Positions 47,111-56,674 are shown, counted from the first letter of the stretch. The stretch is 64,000 nucleotides of DNA from Alphaproteobacteria bacterium casp-alpha6 (GCA_001510135.1 LFER01000028.1:1-64000); one strand, 5' to 3'. The notes: a model not told the origin generated them from the sequence alone. Made by a program: numbers and translations.

Positions 47111-47728
47111 TCAGGAGAACGGGCTGCACATTTGTTTTATGGACATGGCATGTTCTGGCTTTGCATTGAGGGCGCCATCGCAAAGAAAATATGCCATTTC
47201 GAGGAGCGTTTCCGGAGTGCATATTCGATCGATAAGACCATAGGTAAGCGCCTCTTGGGCGGTTAATTTCTGGCCCGCCATCAGGATAATTTTTGTGCGT
47301 GCGGGACCGATGAGGGCGGACATTCGTTCCGGATCGCTTGGTTGGGGGAGGTAACCGAGCGCCATGACGGGATAAAAGAATTTTGCAGTGGGCACCGCAA
47401 GGCGCAGATCGCAGGCGAGCGCCATTCCAAATGCTCCGCCTGCCAGGGTGCCGTTCAGTGCGGCAATGGTCAGGCAGGGAAGCTTAGCGATGGAATCCGA
47501 TACCCGTTCCCAAACATCCGAGGTGGCCAATCCCGCTTTTGCTGCCTCTAAGTCTGCGCCAGCACTGAAAACTTTACCGCTGCCTGTAATAATTAAAGCG
47601 CGCGCGTTCTGCGCATCTTGGACAATTTCATAGATCTCCTCAAGCATCGGAGCGGTAAGCGCATTGGCTTTGTCGGGACGATTGATGCGCAGCGTCCAAA
47701 GACCTTTGGATTTTTCAATATCGATCAT
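47111..47728 (-). CDS. enoyl-CoA hydratase/isomerase family protein, short form
   Basis: A 205-residue crotonase-fold protein. The oxyanion-hole segments are FSAGADLEAAKAGL and LNGTLAGGAFGMALACDLR, followed by the FFYPVMALGYLPQP region. It lacks the last 50 or so residues of typical crotonases, but I see no broken continuation, so this is a short subfamily, not a truncation. Its ATG overlaps the SDR stop as ATGA. Probably acts with that SDR on a fatty or aromatic acyl-CoA. Confidence 0.87.
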   Translation of the reverse strand: MIDIEKSKGLWTLRINRPDKANALTAPMLEEIYEIVQDAQNARALIITGSGKVFSAGADLEAAKAGLATSDVWERVSDSIAKLPCLTIAALNGTLAGGAFGMALACDLRLAVPTAKFFYPVMALGYLPQPSDPERMSALIGPARTKIILMAGQKLTAQEALTYGLIDRICTPETLLEMAYFLCDGALNAKPEHAMSIKQMCSPFS

Positions 47729-48474
47729 GCGAGCCCTAGAATTTTAAGAATGTCCGGATCTTTGAGGCGAATTTCCTTTCCTATGAAAGGATCTGCTTCT
47801 TTGGTGCACATCCACAAAAGCGCTTTTGCGGGCCATTCCGGTGGACTGTGATCTGCCCATTCAAGCTGACTGATTGGATTTATTCCGCTTGCTTTGATGT
47901 CGATTTGCATCTGCGTGGCGACAGTACCCGGAGAGAGGCCCATGGAGCGGATGCCGGATGCACGGTATTCGTGGTCAGTGCAGGCGGTGAGCATGGCTGC
48001 ACCGGCTTTTGATGTGCAATAAGCGCTCCAGCCTTCGACAGCGGAATGGGCCGCGCCGGAGCTCGCGGTGATAATCGTGCCCCCGCCATTGGCTTTCATA
48101 ATTGGAAGTACGCAGTGGTTGGCATAAAACACGCCTTTGATGTTCACATCAATCAAGGCCGCCCAGGATGCAGGATCCGCCTCTGCCTGATGTGCAATGG
48201 GTTGAAGCGCGGCAGCGTTATTGATCAAAATATCAATCGTGCCAAAGGAAGAGAGAGTTTTTTTCACGGCGGATGCGATATCGCCGTAAACTGATATATC
48301 ACCTTCCAAAGGAAGCGCATTGTGTCCGATGTCCTCCGCGATCTGTTTTAGCGCAGCGCCATTTCTGGCAAAAAGAACAACATTTGCACCGTTTTCGGCG
48401 AAAGCTTTGGCGGCCGCTCTGCCAATGCCGCGGCTTGCTCCTGTGATGAGAACGGTTTTTCCCGATATTTCCAT
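47725..48474 (-). CDS. short-chain dehydrogenase/reductase
   Basis: A 249-residue SDR with the NAD(P) motif GASRGIG (residues 12-18), NNAA, catalytic Ser in TASSGAAHS and the YCTSK pair. Substrate unknown. The C-terminal region lacks the common GxxxxVDGG ending and ends DPFIGKEIRLKDPDILKIL, a divergent form. Operon with the enoyl-CoA hydratase-like gene. Confidence 0.88.
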   Translation of the reverse strand: MEISGKTVLITGASRGIGRAAAKAFAENGANVVLFARNGAALKQIAEDIGHNALPLEGDISVYGDIASAVKKTLSSFGTIDILINNAAALQPIAHQAEADPASWAALIDVNIKGVFYANHCVLPIMKANGGGTIITASSGAAHSAVEGWSAYCTSKAGAAMLTACTDHEYRASGIRSMGLSPGTVATQMQIDIKASGINPISQLEWADHSPPEWPAKALLWMCTKEADPFIGKEIRLKDPDILKILGLA

Positions 48475-48639
48475 CCTTGTTACTCCTCAATGCACTTGGG
48501 ACATCAATACCCTGCACTTGGTCTAAGTGACAACCTAAGCCTTGTCGATCATCTTAAAGAGGTGCCGATTTCAACCGTGACTTACCAGATTTACAAACTA
48601 TATTCACTGGAAGTTTAGGTTACAAAGGATCTCTGGGTG

Positions 48640-50166
48640 ATGATCAGAAAAAAGTTTTCTTCTGCATTCATATTAATCGGCACCGTACTCTGTGCTGGCT
48701 CAGCCAGTGCCAATATGAGTCCAGAGGAAGCTTGGGAGCATATTGTCTCACGTGCTCAGGCCTCGGATTATGTGGTCTCTGCAATCAAGTCCAGAGATGG
48801 GGATCAGCTGACAGTGACCGATATCGTGTTTCGCATTGATGATTTTGATGCGGGCTTTTCTTTAAAATTTGAAACCGGAGACTGGCAGTTTTCACAGCAA
48901 GCTGACGGGTCTGTGCGCATGGATATGGCGGAAGACGCCCGCTGGGCTTTGCGATTTAAAGATATGGATGATGAACGTGTTGAGATTGATTTGGCTCAAT
49001 TTTCCAAAGACAGCCTTATGGTTTTCAAACGTGATGGTGATGAAATCCGTTCGGAATATGAATTCGGTTCCTTGAGGTTAGATTTTTTGAGGCTGGCAGA
49101 TGAAATTGAAGTGATTGGAAAGGACCAGTTACAATTTTCGGTGACCTTAAATGATATTTCCGGAAACTCACAGTTTCGCCAGTCAGACTTCAACGTCACA
49201 AGCGGGAATATGGATATTGCGACCGCATGGATTGACATGAATATTGCCCCAAAAGACGAGGATTTTCGCGCCTCATGGAGATCAAACTTCTCTGACCTAG
49301 TGTTTTCATCGACCTCTCAAACCCGTGATGGGGTATCTTTACAAGATTTTGAAAAGGCCATTCGATTGGGGATGAATTCCGCGACGATCTACAGCTATGG
49401 TCAGGGTCAGACAGAGATCCGCTTTGTTGGGGAGGATGGTGATGTTGTGATGAGCTCGTCCACCACGGGGGGACGCACCAGTGCGGATCTGTCAAAACTC
49501 GGTGTGAATTTTCTGTCTGAAATGTCAGGCTGGAATGTTTCTGTGGGCGGAAGCCTTGTTCCGATGCCATTCGATGCCTCACTTGGGGCACTTGTTTACG
49601 GGATGTCGCTGCCTGTGGTTTCTTCTGAAGAACAGCAAAAGGTCGGGCTTCGGTTGGAAATGGAAGACCTCAGTGTGTCAGACGCCGTTTGGGATATGTT
49701 CGATCCCTTCCGGGTGTTTGACCGTGATCCAGTGACCCTGAAATTTGATGTAAGTGGGATGATGCGGCTGTTGGCGGATTTTTCTTCTTTTGATGTTGAG
49801 GATGCTGACGATATCGGAGCATTTCAAGACGCCGCAGAGCTGAACTCATTATCGATTAATTCCCTTTTACTTTCAGCGCTTGGAGCCTCTGCCGCCGTCG
49901 ATGGTGAATTCACCTTCGACAATAGTGACTTTTACACCTTTGACGGAGTACCGCGTCCTGAGGGCAGCGTGCGTTTGACGATGAAGGGAATAAATGCTCT
50001 GCTTGATAAGCTAAGCAATTCCGGACTTATAGGTTCAGAAGAAGTGATGGGCGCTCGTATGTTTATGGGAATGTTCACAATCCCTGTCGGTCGTGATGAA
50101 CTTGAAGCAGAGTTATGGATTGACCAAAATGGCGGTGTTTATGCCAACGGGCAGCAAATCCAGTAG
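48640..50166 (+). CDS. DUF2125 exported protein
   Basis: A 508-residue protein with a signal peptide (residues 1-24, ending ASA-N) and a long beta-rich body, matching the DUF2125 family of alphaproteobacteria. Many acidic residues and repeated strand patterns (TVTDIVFRIDDFDAGFSL) suggest a periplasmic or outer-membrane-associated protein. Function unknown. ATG at 48640 with AAAGGA upstream. Confidence 0.85.
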   Translation: MIRKKFSSAFILIGTVLCAGSASANMSPEEAWEHIVSRAQASDYVVSAIKSRDGDQLTVTDIVFRIDDFDAGFSLKFETGDWQFSQQADGSVRMDMAEDARWALRFKDMDDERVEIDLAQFSKDSLMVFKRDGDEIRSEYEFGSLRLDFLRLADEIEVIGKDQLQFSVTLNDISGNSQFRQSDFNVTSGNMDIATAWIDMNIAPKDEDFRASWRSNFSDLVFSSTSQTRDGVSLQDFEKAIRLGMNSATIYSYGQGQTEIRFVGEDGDVVMSSSTTGGRTSADLSKLGVNFLSEMSGWNVSVGGSLVPMPFDASLGALVYGMSLPVVSSEEQQKVGLRLEMEDLSVSDAVWDMFDPFRVFDRDPVTLKFDVSGMMRLLADFSSFDVEDADDIGAFQDAAELNSLSINSLLLSALGASAAVDGEFTFDNSDFYTFDGVPRPEGSVRLTMKGINALLDKLSNSGLIGSEEVMGARMFMGMFTIPVGRDELEAELWIDQNGGVYANGQQIQ

Positions 50167-50174
50167 CACGGGTT

Positions 50175-50199
50175 CCCCACACGGAGGCTGTCCGCGGGG
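50175..50199. terminator. weak hairpin between convergent genes
   Basis: CCCC and CGGA on the left (50175-50185) pair with TCCG and GGGG on the right (50191-50199), with a 5-base loop and small bulges. It lies between the convergent DUF2125 and SDR genes but has no T-run, so its terminator role is uncertain. Confidence 0.35.
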
Positions 50200-50215
50200 C
50201 TTGTCGCAGAGGGGC

Positions 50216-50965
50216 TCAGGAACGTAAGGCAGGCAGCCCGACGCCAGTGGCTTCAAATCCCCCATCCACGGCGAGCACCTGCCCAGTTATATAAGACGCC
50301 TGATCACAAGCAAGGAAATAGATGGCGTTGGCAATTTCCTCTTCCAGACCATAGCGGTTCAACGGAATTGCATCGTGGTAGGCATCGATAATGTCTTGTG
50401 TATGGACAGCCATGGCAAGTTTTGTACGCACAGGGCCAGGGGCCACACAATTCACACGGATGCCAAATTCACCCAGTTCCACGGCTTGCTGTTTGCTCAG
50501 CTGCATGACGGCTGCTTTTGACGTGCCGTAGGCAACCCTGAGCGTTGAGGCACGCAAGCCGGATATTGAGGCAATATTGACGATACTGCCTTTGGTTTTT
50601 TTCAAGCTCGGGACAAGCGCCTGAGACAAAAAGAACATGCCATCCAAATTTGTTTCCATAACCCGTCGCCAGCTGTCTGGGTCGCATGTTTCGATCCTGC
50701 CAAATTCCGCCACGCCGGCATTATTGATCAAAGTGTCGAGTGAACCATGCGATTTTTCGATGGTTTCGGCAATCTCATGAGCGGCACTTGTGGAGGAGAT
50801 ATCAAAATGCAGCGCAGTAGCGCCAGATACTTCTTTTTGAGCTTTTTCCAGCTCTGTGTCATCCCTGTCCAACATCAGGACGCGATATCCCTGCGCGGCA
50901 AATTTCTTGGCTGTTGCAAGCCCAATGCCCCGTGCGGCACCCGTAATCAAAGCAATTTTTGACAT
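50216..50965 (-). CDS. short-chain dehydrogenase/reductase
   Basis: A 249-residue classical SDR: GAARGIG near residues 9-15, NNAGVAEFG, catalytic Ser in NIASISGLRAS, YGTSK and the C-terminal YITGQVLAVDGG. Complete length. Divergent from the pmbA-type gene. Substrate not predictable. Confidence 0.92.
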   Translation of the reverse strand: MSKIALITGAARGIGLATAKKFAAQGYRVLMLDRDDTELEKAQKEVSGATALHFDISSTSAAHEIAETIEKSHGSLDTLINNAGVAEFGRIETCDPDSWRRVMETNLDGMFFLSQALVPSLKKTKGSIVNIASISGLRASTLRVAYGTSKAAVMQLSKQQAVELGEFGIRVNCVAPGPVRTKLAMAVHTQDIIDAYHDAIPLNRYGLEEEIANAIYFLACDQASYITGQVLAVDGGFEATGVGLPALRS

Positions 50966-51087
50966 TATATCCGTTTTCCTCTTCGCGGGCTTTGTTTTGT
51001 GATCCGATGCTGGCTATCATGTTAAAGCGAGCGCTTGCGCTTTGCTACCGTGTTTATTACCTGTCTTATAAAATTGATGGACCCAAA

Positions 51088-52449
51088 ATGATGCAAGCCT
51101 CAAAGCACGACTCTTCAGATGATATTGCTTTTCAACTTCTCTCTGCGGCGAAAAAAGCCGGCGCTGACGATGCGGATGTTTTGGTTGCCGAAGGGGTGTC
51201 AACAAATGTGGAAGTGCGTAATGCGACCTTGGAATTGGCCGAGAGATCCGAAGGCATTGACCTTGGGTTACGCGTCTTTTTAGGCAAAAAACAGGCGATC
51301 GTTTCGGGGTCAGACGGACGCCCAGAGACAATCGCAGCTATGGCAGAACGCGCTATCGCCATGGCGAAAGAGGCACCTGATGATCCTTATTGTGGACTTG
51401 CACAGCCAGAGGACTTTGCCAAGGATTGGGATATAGCAGCCTATGATCTTTACGACTCCTCGGAGGAACCAGATGCAGATCATCTTCAACGGGAGGCTTG
51501 CAAACTGGAAGCAGCGGCGCTGGAATGTAAGGGTATCGAACAAACCAGTAATGCCTCTGCCAGTTATTCCAAAGGCGCGGTGTTTCTTGTCACAAGCAAC
51601 GGGTTTTCGGGGAGCTATCGAAGAACATCACATGGGTTAAGCTGCGTTGCCATTGCGGGGACAGGCCTTGGGATGGAGCGCGATTATGACTACGATGATC
51701 GCATCCATGGCAGGGATTTGCGCCCCGCCGAAGAGATTGGCAGGCGCGCAGCGGAACGTGCCTTGTCCCGCCTTAACCCTGAAAAACCACGCTCTGGCGT
51801 TTTTCCGGTTCTTTTTGATGAACGCGTGGCGTCGAGTTTAATTGGTCATTTGATCAATGCTGTGAACGGAGCGTCTGTGGCTCGCGGATCTTCGTGGTTA
51901 CGTAATCACCTCAATCAACAGGTTTTACCGGCCTCGCTTTCTTTAGTCGAAGATCCCACACGGCCAAGGACCGGCGGATCCCGCCCGTTTGACGCAGAAG
52001 GATTACCCAAACGCCCAAGACATATTGTAAAGGACGGGATCTTGCAGGGTTGGACCTTGGACCTTTCGTCGGCGCGCAAATTGGGGATGGCTTCCACAGG
52101 TAATGCGGCGCGCTCGGCAGGATCGCTACCCAGCCCCCAAGTTGGGAATGTGACCTTGGGCGGGGGCGCAAAGACGCGCGCTGAATTGTTGTCAGATATG
52201 GGTACAGGACTTCTGGTTACATCAATGATAGGGTCGACTATCAACCCCAATACTGGGGATTATTCCAGAGGTGCTGCCGGACATTGGGTGGAAAATGGCG
52301 AAATCGTTTCTGCCGTCAGCGAATGCACGATTGCTGGAAATTTGAAAGACATGCTGCTCAGAATGATTGCGGGAAACGATGCGCAGGTTCATTTGTCAAG
52401 GCGCGTGCCCTCTGTGCTGATCGAAGGGATGCGTATTGCAGGACAGTGA
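51088..52449 (+). CDS. pmbA: PmbA/TldE-type peptidase-family protein
   Basis: A 453-residue member of the TldD/PmbA family, which forms TldD-TldE metalloprotease pairs that process modified peptides such as microcin B17 and CcdA. It has the N-terminal ELAERSEGIDLGLRVFLG, YSRGAAGHWVENGEI and SEVTIAGN-like C-terminal motifs. The TldE/PmbA partner lacks the HExxH metal site, and none is seen here. The ATG at 51088 starts the conserved part. tldD is not in the window. The next gene's TTG lies inside its last codons. Confidence 0.92.
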   Translation: MMQASKHDSSDDIAFQLLSAAKKAGADDADVLVAEGVSTNVEVRNATLELAERSEGIDLGLRVFLGKKQAIVSGSDGRPETIAAMAERAIAMAKEAPDDPYCGLAQPEDFAKDWDIAAYDLYDSSEEPDADHLQREACKLEAAALECKGIEQTSNASASYSKGAVFLVTSNGFSGSYRRTSHGLSCVAIAGTGLGMERDYDYDDRIHGRDLRPAEEIGRRAAERALSRLNPEKPRSGVFPVLFDERVASSLIGHLINAVNGASVARGSSWLRNHLNQQVLPASLSLVEDPTRPRTGGSRPFDAEGLPKRPRHIVKDGILQGWTLDLSSARKLGMASTGNAARSAGSLPSPQVGNVTLGGGAKTRAELLSDMGTGLLVTSMIGSTINPNTGDYSRGAAGHWVENGEIVSAVSECTIAGNLKDMLLRMIAGNDAQVHLSRRVPSVLIEGMRIAGQ

Positions 52450-53218
52450 TCTTTCCCTTTTGATCAAAGCTGCAAAACGCGCTGCTGAAATCGCGCTGCC
52501 GTTGTGTAATGGAGCAGCAAAATCATGGGATAAAGATGATGGCTCCGGTCCGGTTACCGAGGCAGATTTGGCAGTCAATGATATGCTCATCACCCTATTG
52601 CGCTCAGAGAGACCAGATTACGGGTGGCTGTCTGAAGAAACCGAAGACCATGCGTCTCGGTTGGACAAACGACATTGTTTCATCATTGACCCGATCGATG
52701 GTACAAGAAGTTTCATGAATGCAGAAAGCACTTGGGCCCATTCATTTGCCATTGTGACGAATGGTGTGCCAACTGCAGCTGTGGTTTATTTGCCAGCTCT
52801 TGATCATCTTTATGCGGCTGAGATCGGACAAGGTGCGACCCTTAATGGTGAGAGCATTACTGTAAGTGCACAAAGAAAACTGGAAGGCGCAACCGTGCTG
52901 GCAGCGCGTCCCGCCCAGTCTGCAAAATTCTGGAAAAACGCGCGCGTTCCCGAATTTGACCGGCAACACCGGCCATCGCTTGCCTATCGCCTTGCGCTCG
53001 TGGCTCAAGGACAGTTTGACGCCATGATTACCTTTCGCGACAGTTGGGAATGGGATATCTGCGCGGGCGCACTTATTGCCTCAGAGGCGGGTGGCGTGGT
53101 GAGCGATCGTGTGGGGGCGGCTCTTATCTTTAATCAGGCCTGCCCAATGACAAAAGGGGCCATCGTTGCTGGCCCCAGTCTGCATCGCGATATTATAGCA
53201 CTGTCAGATGCGAATTAA
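52436..53218 (+). CDS. CysQ/inositol-phosphatase family protein
   Basis: A 260-residue magnesium-dependent phosphatase with GPVTEADLAVND, LSEETED, the motif IIDPIDGTRSFMN and the C-terminal SWEWDICAGALIASEAGG. It belongs to the 3'(2'),5'-bisphosphate nucleotidase / inositol monophosphatase group; CysQ removes PAP made during sulfate assimilation. It needs a TTG start at 52436, overlapping pmbA by 14 bp, a usual arrangement with coupled translation. Substrate not proven. Confidence 0.88.
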   Translation: MQDSDLSLLIKAAKRAAEIALPLCNGAAKSWDKDDGSGPVTEADLAVNDMLITLLRSERPDYGWLSEETEDHASRLDKRHCFIIDPIDGTRSFMNAESTWAHSFAIVTNGVPTAAVVYLPALDHLYAAEIGQGATLNGESITVSAQRKLEGATVLAARPAQSAKFWKNARVPEFDRQHRPSLAYRLALVAQGQFDAMITFRDSWEWDICAGALIASEAGGVVSDRVGAALIFNQACPMTKGAIVAGPSLHRDIIALSDAN

Positions 53219-53851
53219 CGGTTGGATCAACCTGTGGAACATTTTGCGGAACTTAAGGGGTGCTTCAGTAACCGCAAGACAGATGCAGGGTTTTCCATCC
53301 ATCGCAACCGGCGTGTGGTTGGTTGAACCATCTGCAATTTCAACATCACCTTTTGCAAAGTAATCATTTTCATCCGCAAAAGCGCCTTCGAGAACCAATG
53401 TTAATTCAAGACCCCTGTGGCTGTGATCGGGCATCTCTGCTCCGGCGGGGATATACAAAAGCCGCGCTGTAGCGTCTTCGGAAGTCTCCAATACTGCCTG
53501 CTTCACACCCATCCCCAAGGGTTGCCATTTTATGTCGACAAGGCTGTGGCCTACATAATCGCTAAGAGGTTCAGGAAAGTCTGATTTCAGTTTTTTCTCG
53601 GGTTGTGATACGGATTGGCACGCGTTTATCCGTTCTAACGTTTTGGAAAATGCACAATCGGCAACAGTAATGTTTGTATATTGCTCCATAAGCGCACCCC
53701 CCAATGCATTGAAGCTTTCAAGCATGCTTCGGCAGTGATCACACATCGACACATGTGCAGCAACGGCGATTGAAAAGCCTTCTGCCAAATTTCCAGTCGC
53801 ATAGGCCATCAAAAGATCGTCGCTTACGTGGTGTTTAATTGTTTCCATCAT
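53204..53851 (-). CDS. chrR: ChrR-type zinc anti-sigma factor with cupin domain
   Basis: A 215-residue cytoplasmic anti-sigma protein. The N-terminal zinc domain has His8 and His33-x3-Cys37-x2-Cys40, matching the ligand pattern of Rhodobacter ChrR. The C-terminal cupin has PDHSHRGLELTLVLEG and DGSTNHTPV, with ligands needed for singlet-oxygen response in the family. It holds RpoE inactive until singlet oxygen or peroxide acts on it. An ATG at 53848 is an alternative start. Seven bp after rpoE, same direction. Confidence 0.93.
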   Translation of the reverse strand: MMETIKHHVSDDLLMAYATGNLAEGFSIAVAAHVSMCDHCRSMLESFNALGGALMEQYTNITVADCAFSKTLERINACQSVSQPEKKLKSDFPEPLSDYVGHSLVDIKWQPLGMGVKQAVLETSEDATARLLYIPAGAEMPDHSHRGLELTLVLEGAFADENDYFAKGDVEIADGSTNHTPVAMDGKPCICLAVTEAPLKFRKMFHRLIQPLIRI

Positions 53852-53858
53852 ACCTATA

Positions 53859-54515
53859 TCATTTCATTGCATGGCGCAGGCGATCAAGTGCAAGCCTTAT
53901 ACGGGACTTTATAGTCCCTAAAGGCAATCCAGTCGCTGCGGCAATTTCACTATGGGACATATCGCTAAAATATGCGCGTTCAAGCAATTGGCGCTGTTTT
54001 GTCGGTAAATTCGCAATTGCCTGTCCCAGACGCTCTGTTTCCTGTTGAAGACCGATCACGTCTTCCTGATCCGGCTCATGTTCTGGTCCCCATCCCAGAT
54101 CTTCGGGTTCGGGTCTTTTTTGCTTTCTCAGCGCATCAATTTTTTTGTTGCGTGCGATGGTGAAAATCCAAGTCGCCGCGCTTGCGCGCGTCGGATCAAA
54201 CAGATACGCCTTATGCCAAACGGTGGCCATCACTTCTTGAACGCACTCTTCTGCCATGGCGTTGTCGGTTCCCGATTTCATCAAGAAACCCTTCACCTTG
54301 GGCGCAAAATGGTTAAACAGGCGCTCAAAAGCTTCGATGCTTTTCTCGCGCCGCACCAATTCAAGTTCATTTGCCCAACGTGCAACATCGATCCCATTTT
54401 CACTCGTCACTGACTGATACTCGCCGTTAGGTCTTGCGCTTTTGTCATTCGTAACACATACCTCGCCAAGAAGCGAGCCATCAGCATGACAAGATTGCGT
54501 ATTTAACGGTATCAT
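53859..54515 (-). CDS. rpoE: ECF sigma factor RpoE, ChrR-controlled
   Basis: A group ECF11 sigma factor with region 2 (FERLFNHFAPKVKGFLMKSG, AEECVQEVMATVWHKAYLFD, TWIFTIARNKKIDALR) and region 4 (SHSEIAAATGLPLGTIKSRIRLALDRLR). Close to R. sphaeroides RpoE, which drives the singlet-oxygen response. The ATG at 54515 gives 218 residues, about 35 more than family members need; a GTG at 54410 after GGCGAG fits better and would agree with a promoter near 54520. Divergent from the flavoprotein-DUF1365 operon. Confidence 0.92.
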   Translation of the reverse strand: MIPLNTQSCHADGSLLGEVCVTNDKSARPNGEYQSVTSENGIDVARWANELELVRREKSIEAFERLFNHFAPKVKGFLMKSGTDNAMAEECVQEVMATVWHKAYLFDPTRASAATWIFTIARNKKIDALRKQKRPEPEDLGWGPEHEPDQEDVIGLQQETERLGQAIANLPTKQRQLLERAYFSDMSHSEIAAATGLPLGTIKSRIRLALDRLRHAMK

Positions 54516-54519
54516 AATT

Positions 54520-54549
54520 AGGTTACGGTTGGACAGTTTTGCCGGATCA
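54520..54549 (-). promoter_or_regulatory. candidate RpoE-type promoter of rpoE-chrR
   Basis: On the minus strand TGATCC (54544-54549), the known -35 element of Rhodobacter RpoE, is followed after 18 bp by TAACCT (54520-54525) in the -10 position, where TAAGA-like bases are expected. Supports autoregulation. Transcript start near 54512 would exclude the 54515 start codon. Confidence 0.5.
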
Positions 54550-54623
54550 AAAATAGTTTTTGTTTTCTTTTCATCCGCTTTTGTTTGCTAAGCGTACACA
54601 CTCTAAAGCGACGGAGAATGCAG

Positions 54624-55922
54624 ATGAATATGGTGGCCCCACTCCCAAAGCCAAGAAAAATTGCAGTAATCGGCGGGGGTATTTCCGGTATGGGCGCTGC
54701 CTATGCAATGTCCAAATCAGATCAAGTGGTTCTTTTCGAAGCTGAGACACGGTTGGGCGGGCATGCTCGCACTGTTGTTACGGGACGCTCAGGGAACCAG
54801 CCCGTAGACATGGGTTTCATTGTATTCAATTATGCCAATTATCCTGCGTTGACGTCATTGTTCGAAGAGCTAGAGGTTCCAGTGACGCGCAGCAATATGA
54901 GTTTTGGAGCGTCTGTACGCGGTGGACGGGTTGAATATGCACTAGCCTCTTTAGATGCGATGTTCGCCCAGAGGCGGAATCTGCTGGACCCAAGATTCTT
55001 GCGCATGTGCCGCGACATTTTGAAATTCAATTCCAAAGGATTGGACATCGCACGCGGCAGCGATCTGAGCATAGGAGAGTTTTTGAAGGTTCTAGGCACA
55101 GGGGAATGGTTCAAAGAATACTATCTATTGCCTTTGTCAGGTGCGATATGGTCAACGCCCAAGGAAAAAATCATGGATTTTCCCGCGGCCTCCATGATGC
55201 AGTTTTTCGAAAACCACGCTTTGTTGAGCGCCACAGGCCAACACCAATGGTACACTGTGCAAGGGGGGTCCGTGGAATATGTGCGCCGGCTAGAAGCGCG
55301 TATGTTGGCCAAAGGTGTGGATATTCGGCTAAACGCGCCCGTTTCTGCTGTGACGCGTCAGAATGGACAGGTGTCTGTGACGCCGAGAGGCGGGATCGAA
55401 GAAATCTTTGACGAAGTGATTTTTGCCACCCATTCTGATGATACATTGGCGCTTTTGGCTGATGCGCGCCTACATGAAAAAGATCTCCTTGGTGCCATTG
55501 CCTACCAACCCAATGAGGTGGTTTTGCATTGCGATACCTCCGTAATGCCACGTTCCAGAAAATGCTGGTCAAGCTGGGTTTACACGGAACGTTCGGGACA
55601 GGCATCCCAACAGTTGGACCTGACCTATTGGATGAATTCCCTCCAGCCCATTCCCAAGGATGATCCGCTTTTTGTGACGCTGAATTCCACACAGTCGATC
55701 CGAGAAGAATTAATTTATGACCAAACCACATTGCGCCATCCAGTATATGATGCAAAAGCATTGCAGGCGCAAAAGTTGATCAAGCTGCGTAACGGTGAAA
55801 ACAATACCTGGTTTTGTGGGGCTTGGATGAAGCATGGATTTCACGAGGACGGTCTGTCCAGCGCTTTGGATGTTGCAGAGCAGCTTGGCACGGGGGCCGC
55901 ACTCACCTTGGCAGCAGAATGA
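54624..55922 (+). CDS. FAD-dependent amine-oxidase-like protein (UfaD/RSP1091 type)
   Basis: A 432-residue flavoprotein with FAD motif AVIGGGISGMGAAYAMS, GGHARTV, and the C-terminal NTWFCGAWMKHGFHEDGLSSAL motif of the COG2907 group. In R. sphaeroides the homologue is in the RpoE regulon and acts, as I recall, in furan fatty acid synthesis by dehydrogenating a methylated acyl chain. ATG at 54624, with GGAG seven bases before it; one at 54618 is too close. First of four coupled genes, divergent from rpoE. Confidence 0.88.
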   Translation: MNMVAPLPKPRKIAVIGGGISGMGAAYAMSKSDQVVLFEAETRLGGHARTVVTGRSGNQPVDMGFIVFNYANYPALTSLFEELEVPVTRSNMSFGASVRGGRVEYALASLDAMFAQRRNLLDPRFLRMCRDILKFNSKGLDIARGSDLSIGEFLKVLGTGEWFKEYYLLPLSGAIWSTPKEKIMDFPAASMMQFFENHALLSATGQHQWYTVQGGSVEYVRRLEARMLAKGVDIRLNAPVSAVTRQNGQVSVTPRGGIEEIFDEVIFATHSDDTLALLADARLHEKDLLGAIAYQPNEVVLHCDTSVMPRSRKCWSSWVYTERSGQASQQLDLTYWMNSLQPIPKDDPLFVTLNSTQSIREELIYDQTTLRHPVYDAKALQAQKLIKLRNGENNTWFCGAWMKHGFHEDGLSSALDVAEQLGTGAALTLAAE

Positions 55923-56674
55923 GCAACGTAGACTATATCGAAGGCTGGACCTGGCACGGGCGCAAGGGGGACCTTGAGAATGCCTTTCGCTACAGTGTCG
56001 ATTACGTATTGTTTGATGCAACGCATGAAATCTCGGGACCAGCGCTATTTTCGCGCAATGGCGCAGGGGCTTTTTCGGTCCATGACAAAGATCACGGAGG
56101 CCCCCCCCACCGCGGTCGGGGCGCGGCATGGGTGAAGGATGTTTTACGCGGCCATGGCGTCGAATTAGCGGGCGATATCCTGTTATTGGCGCAGCCACGG
56201 GTTCTGGGCCATGTATTTAATCCTGTAAGTTTCTGGCTTTGTCAAAATGCCATTGGTGACATATGTGCCGTGATTTCCGAAGTCACCAATACCTTCGGGG
56301 ATCGTCACTCTTACCTTTGCCATCACGATGACTTGCGCCCGATTTTACCAACTGACACTTTGAGTGCTCAGAAAATTTTTCACGTCTCTCCTTTTCAGCC
56401 GATTGAAGGGAATTATGTCTTTCGCTTTGATATTCGCCCAGATAAAATTGGAATTTGGATTGATCTGCAAATCCCCGGTGGTGGGGTGATGGCGAATTTG
56501 ATTGGCCCAAGACGCCCCTTGCGAACGGCTGATATTCTGCGTGCGCTGTTGCGTCGGCCCTTCGGATCGCGTCGGGTTTTGGGGTTGATACACTGGCAGG
56601 CATTCAAGCTGTGGCGTAAAGGCGCAAAATACCGAAAACGCCCCTCACCCCCTGAAACAGAGGTTTCTTTGTGA
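55919..56674 (+). CDS. DUF1365 protein (UfaO/RSP1090 type)
   Basis: A 251-residue DUF1365 protein with HGRKGDLENAFRYSVDYVLFD, HDKDHGGPPHRGRG and QPRVLGHVFNPVSFWLC. The Rhodobacter homologue in the same gene order is RpoE-dependent and is linked to furan fatty acid formation, the oxygen-inserting step as I recall. ATG overlaps the previous stop as ATGA; the extension upstream is in another gene's frame. Probably soluble or membrane-surface. Confidence 0.87.
   Translation: MSNVDYIEGWTWHGRKGDLENAFRYSVDYVLFDATHEISGPALFSRNGAGAFSVHDKDHGGPPHRGRGAAWVKDVLRGHGVELAGDILLLAQPRVLGHVFNPVSFWLCQNAIGDICAVISEVTNTFGDRHSYLCHHDDLRPILPTDTLSAQKIFHVSPFQPIEGNYVFRFDIRPDKIGIWIDLQIPGGGVMANLIGPRRPLRTADILRALLRRPFGSRRVLGLIHWQAFKLWRKGAKYRKRPSPPETEVSL

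Noticed and set aside
47111-47728. Enoyl-CoA hydratase as a truncated pseudogene
   Set aside because: It is short compared with typical crotonases, but the frames after the stop show no crotonase C-terminus. Short forms of this size exist as I recall.
54571-54600. RpoE promoter for the flavoprotein operon on the plus strand
   Set aside because: TCATCC with TACACA after 18 bp is the best match found, but both elements differ too much from the known pattern to call.
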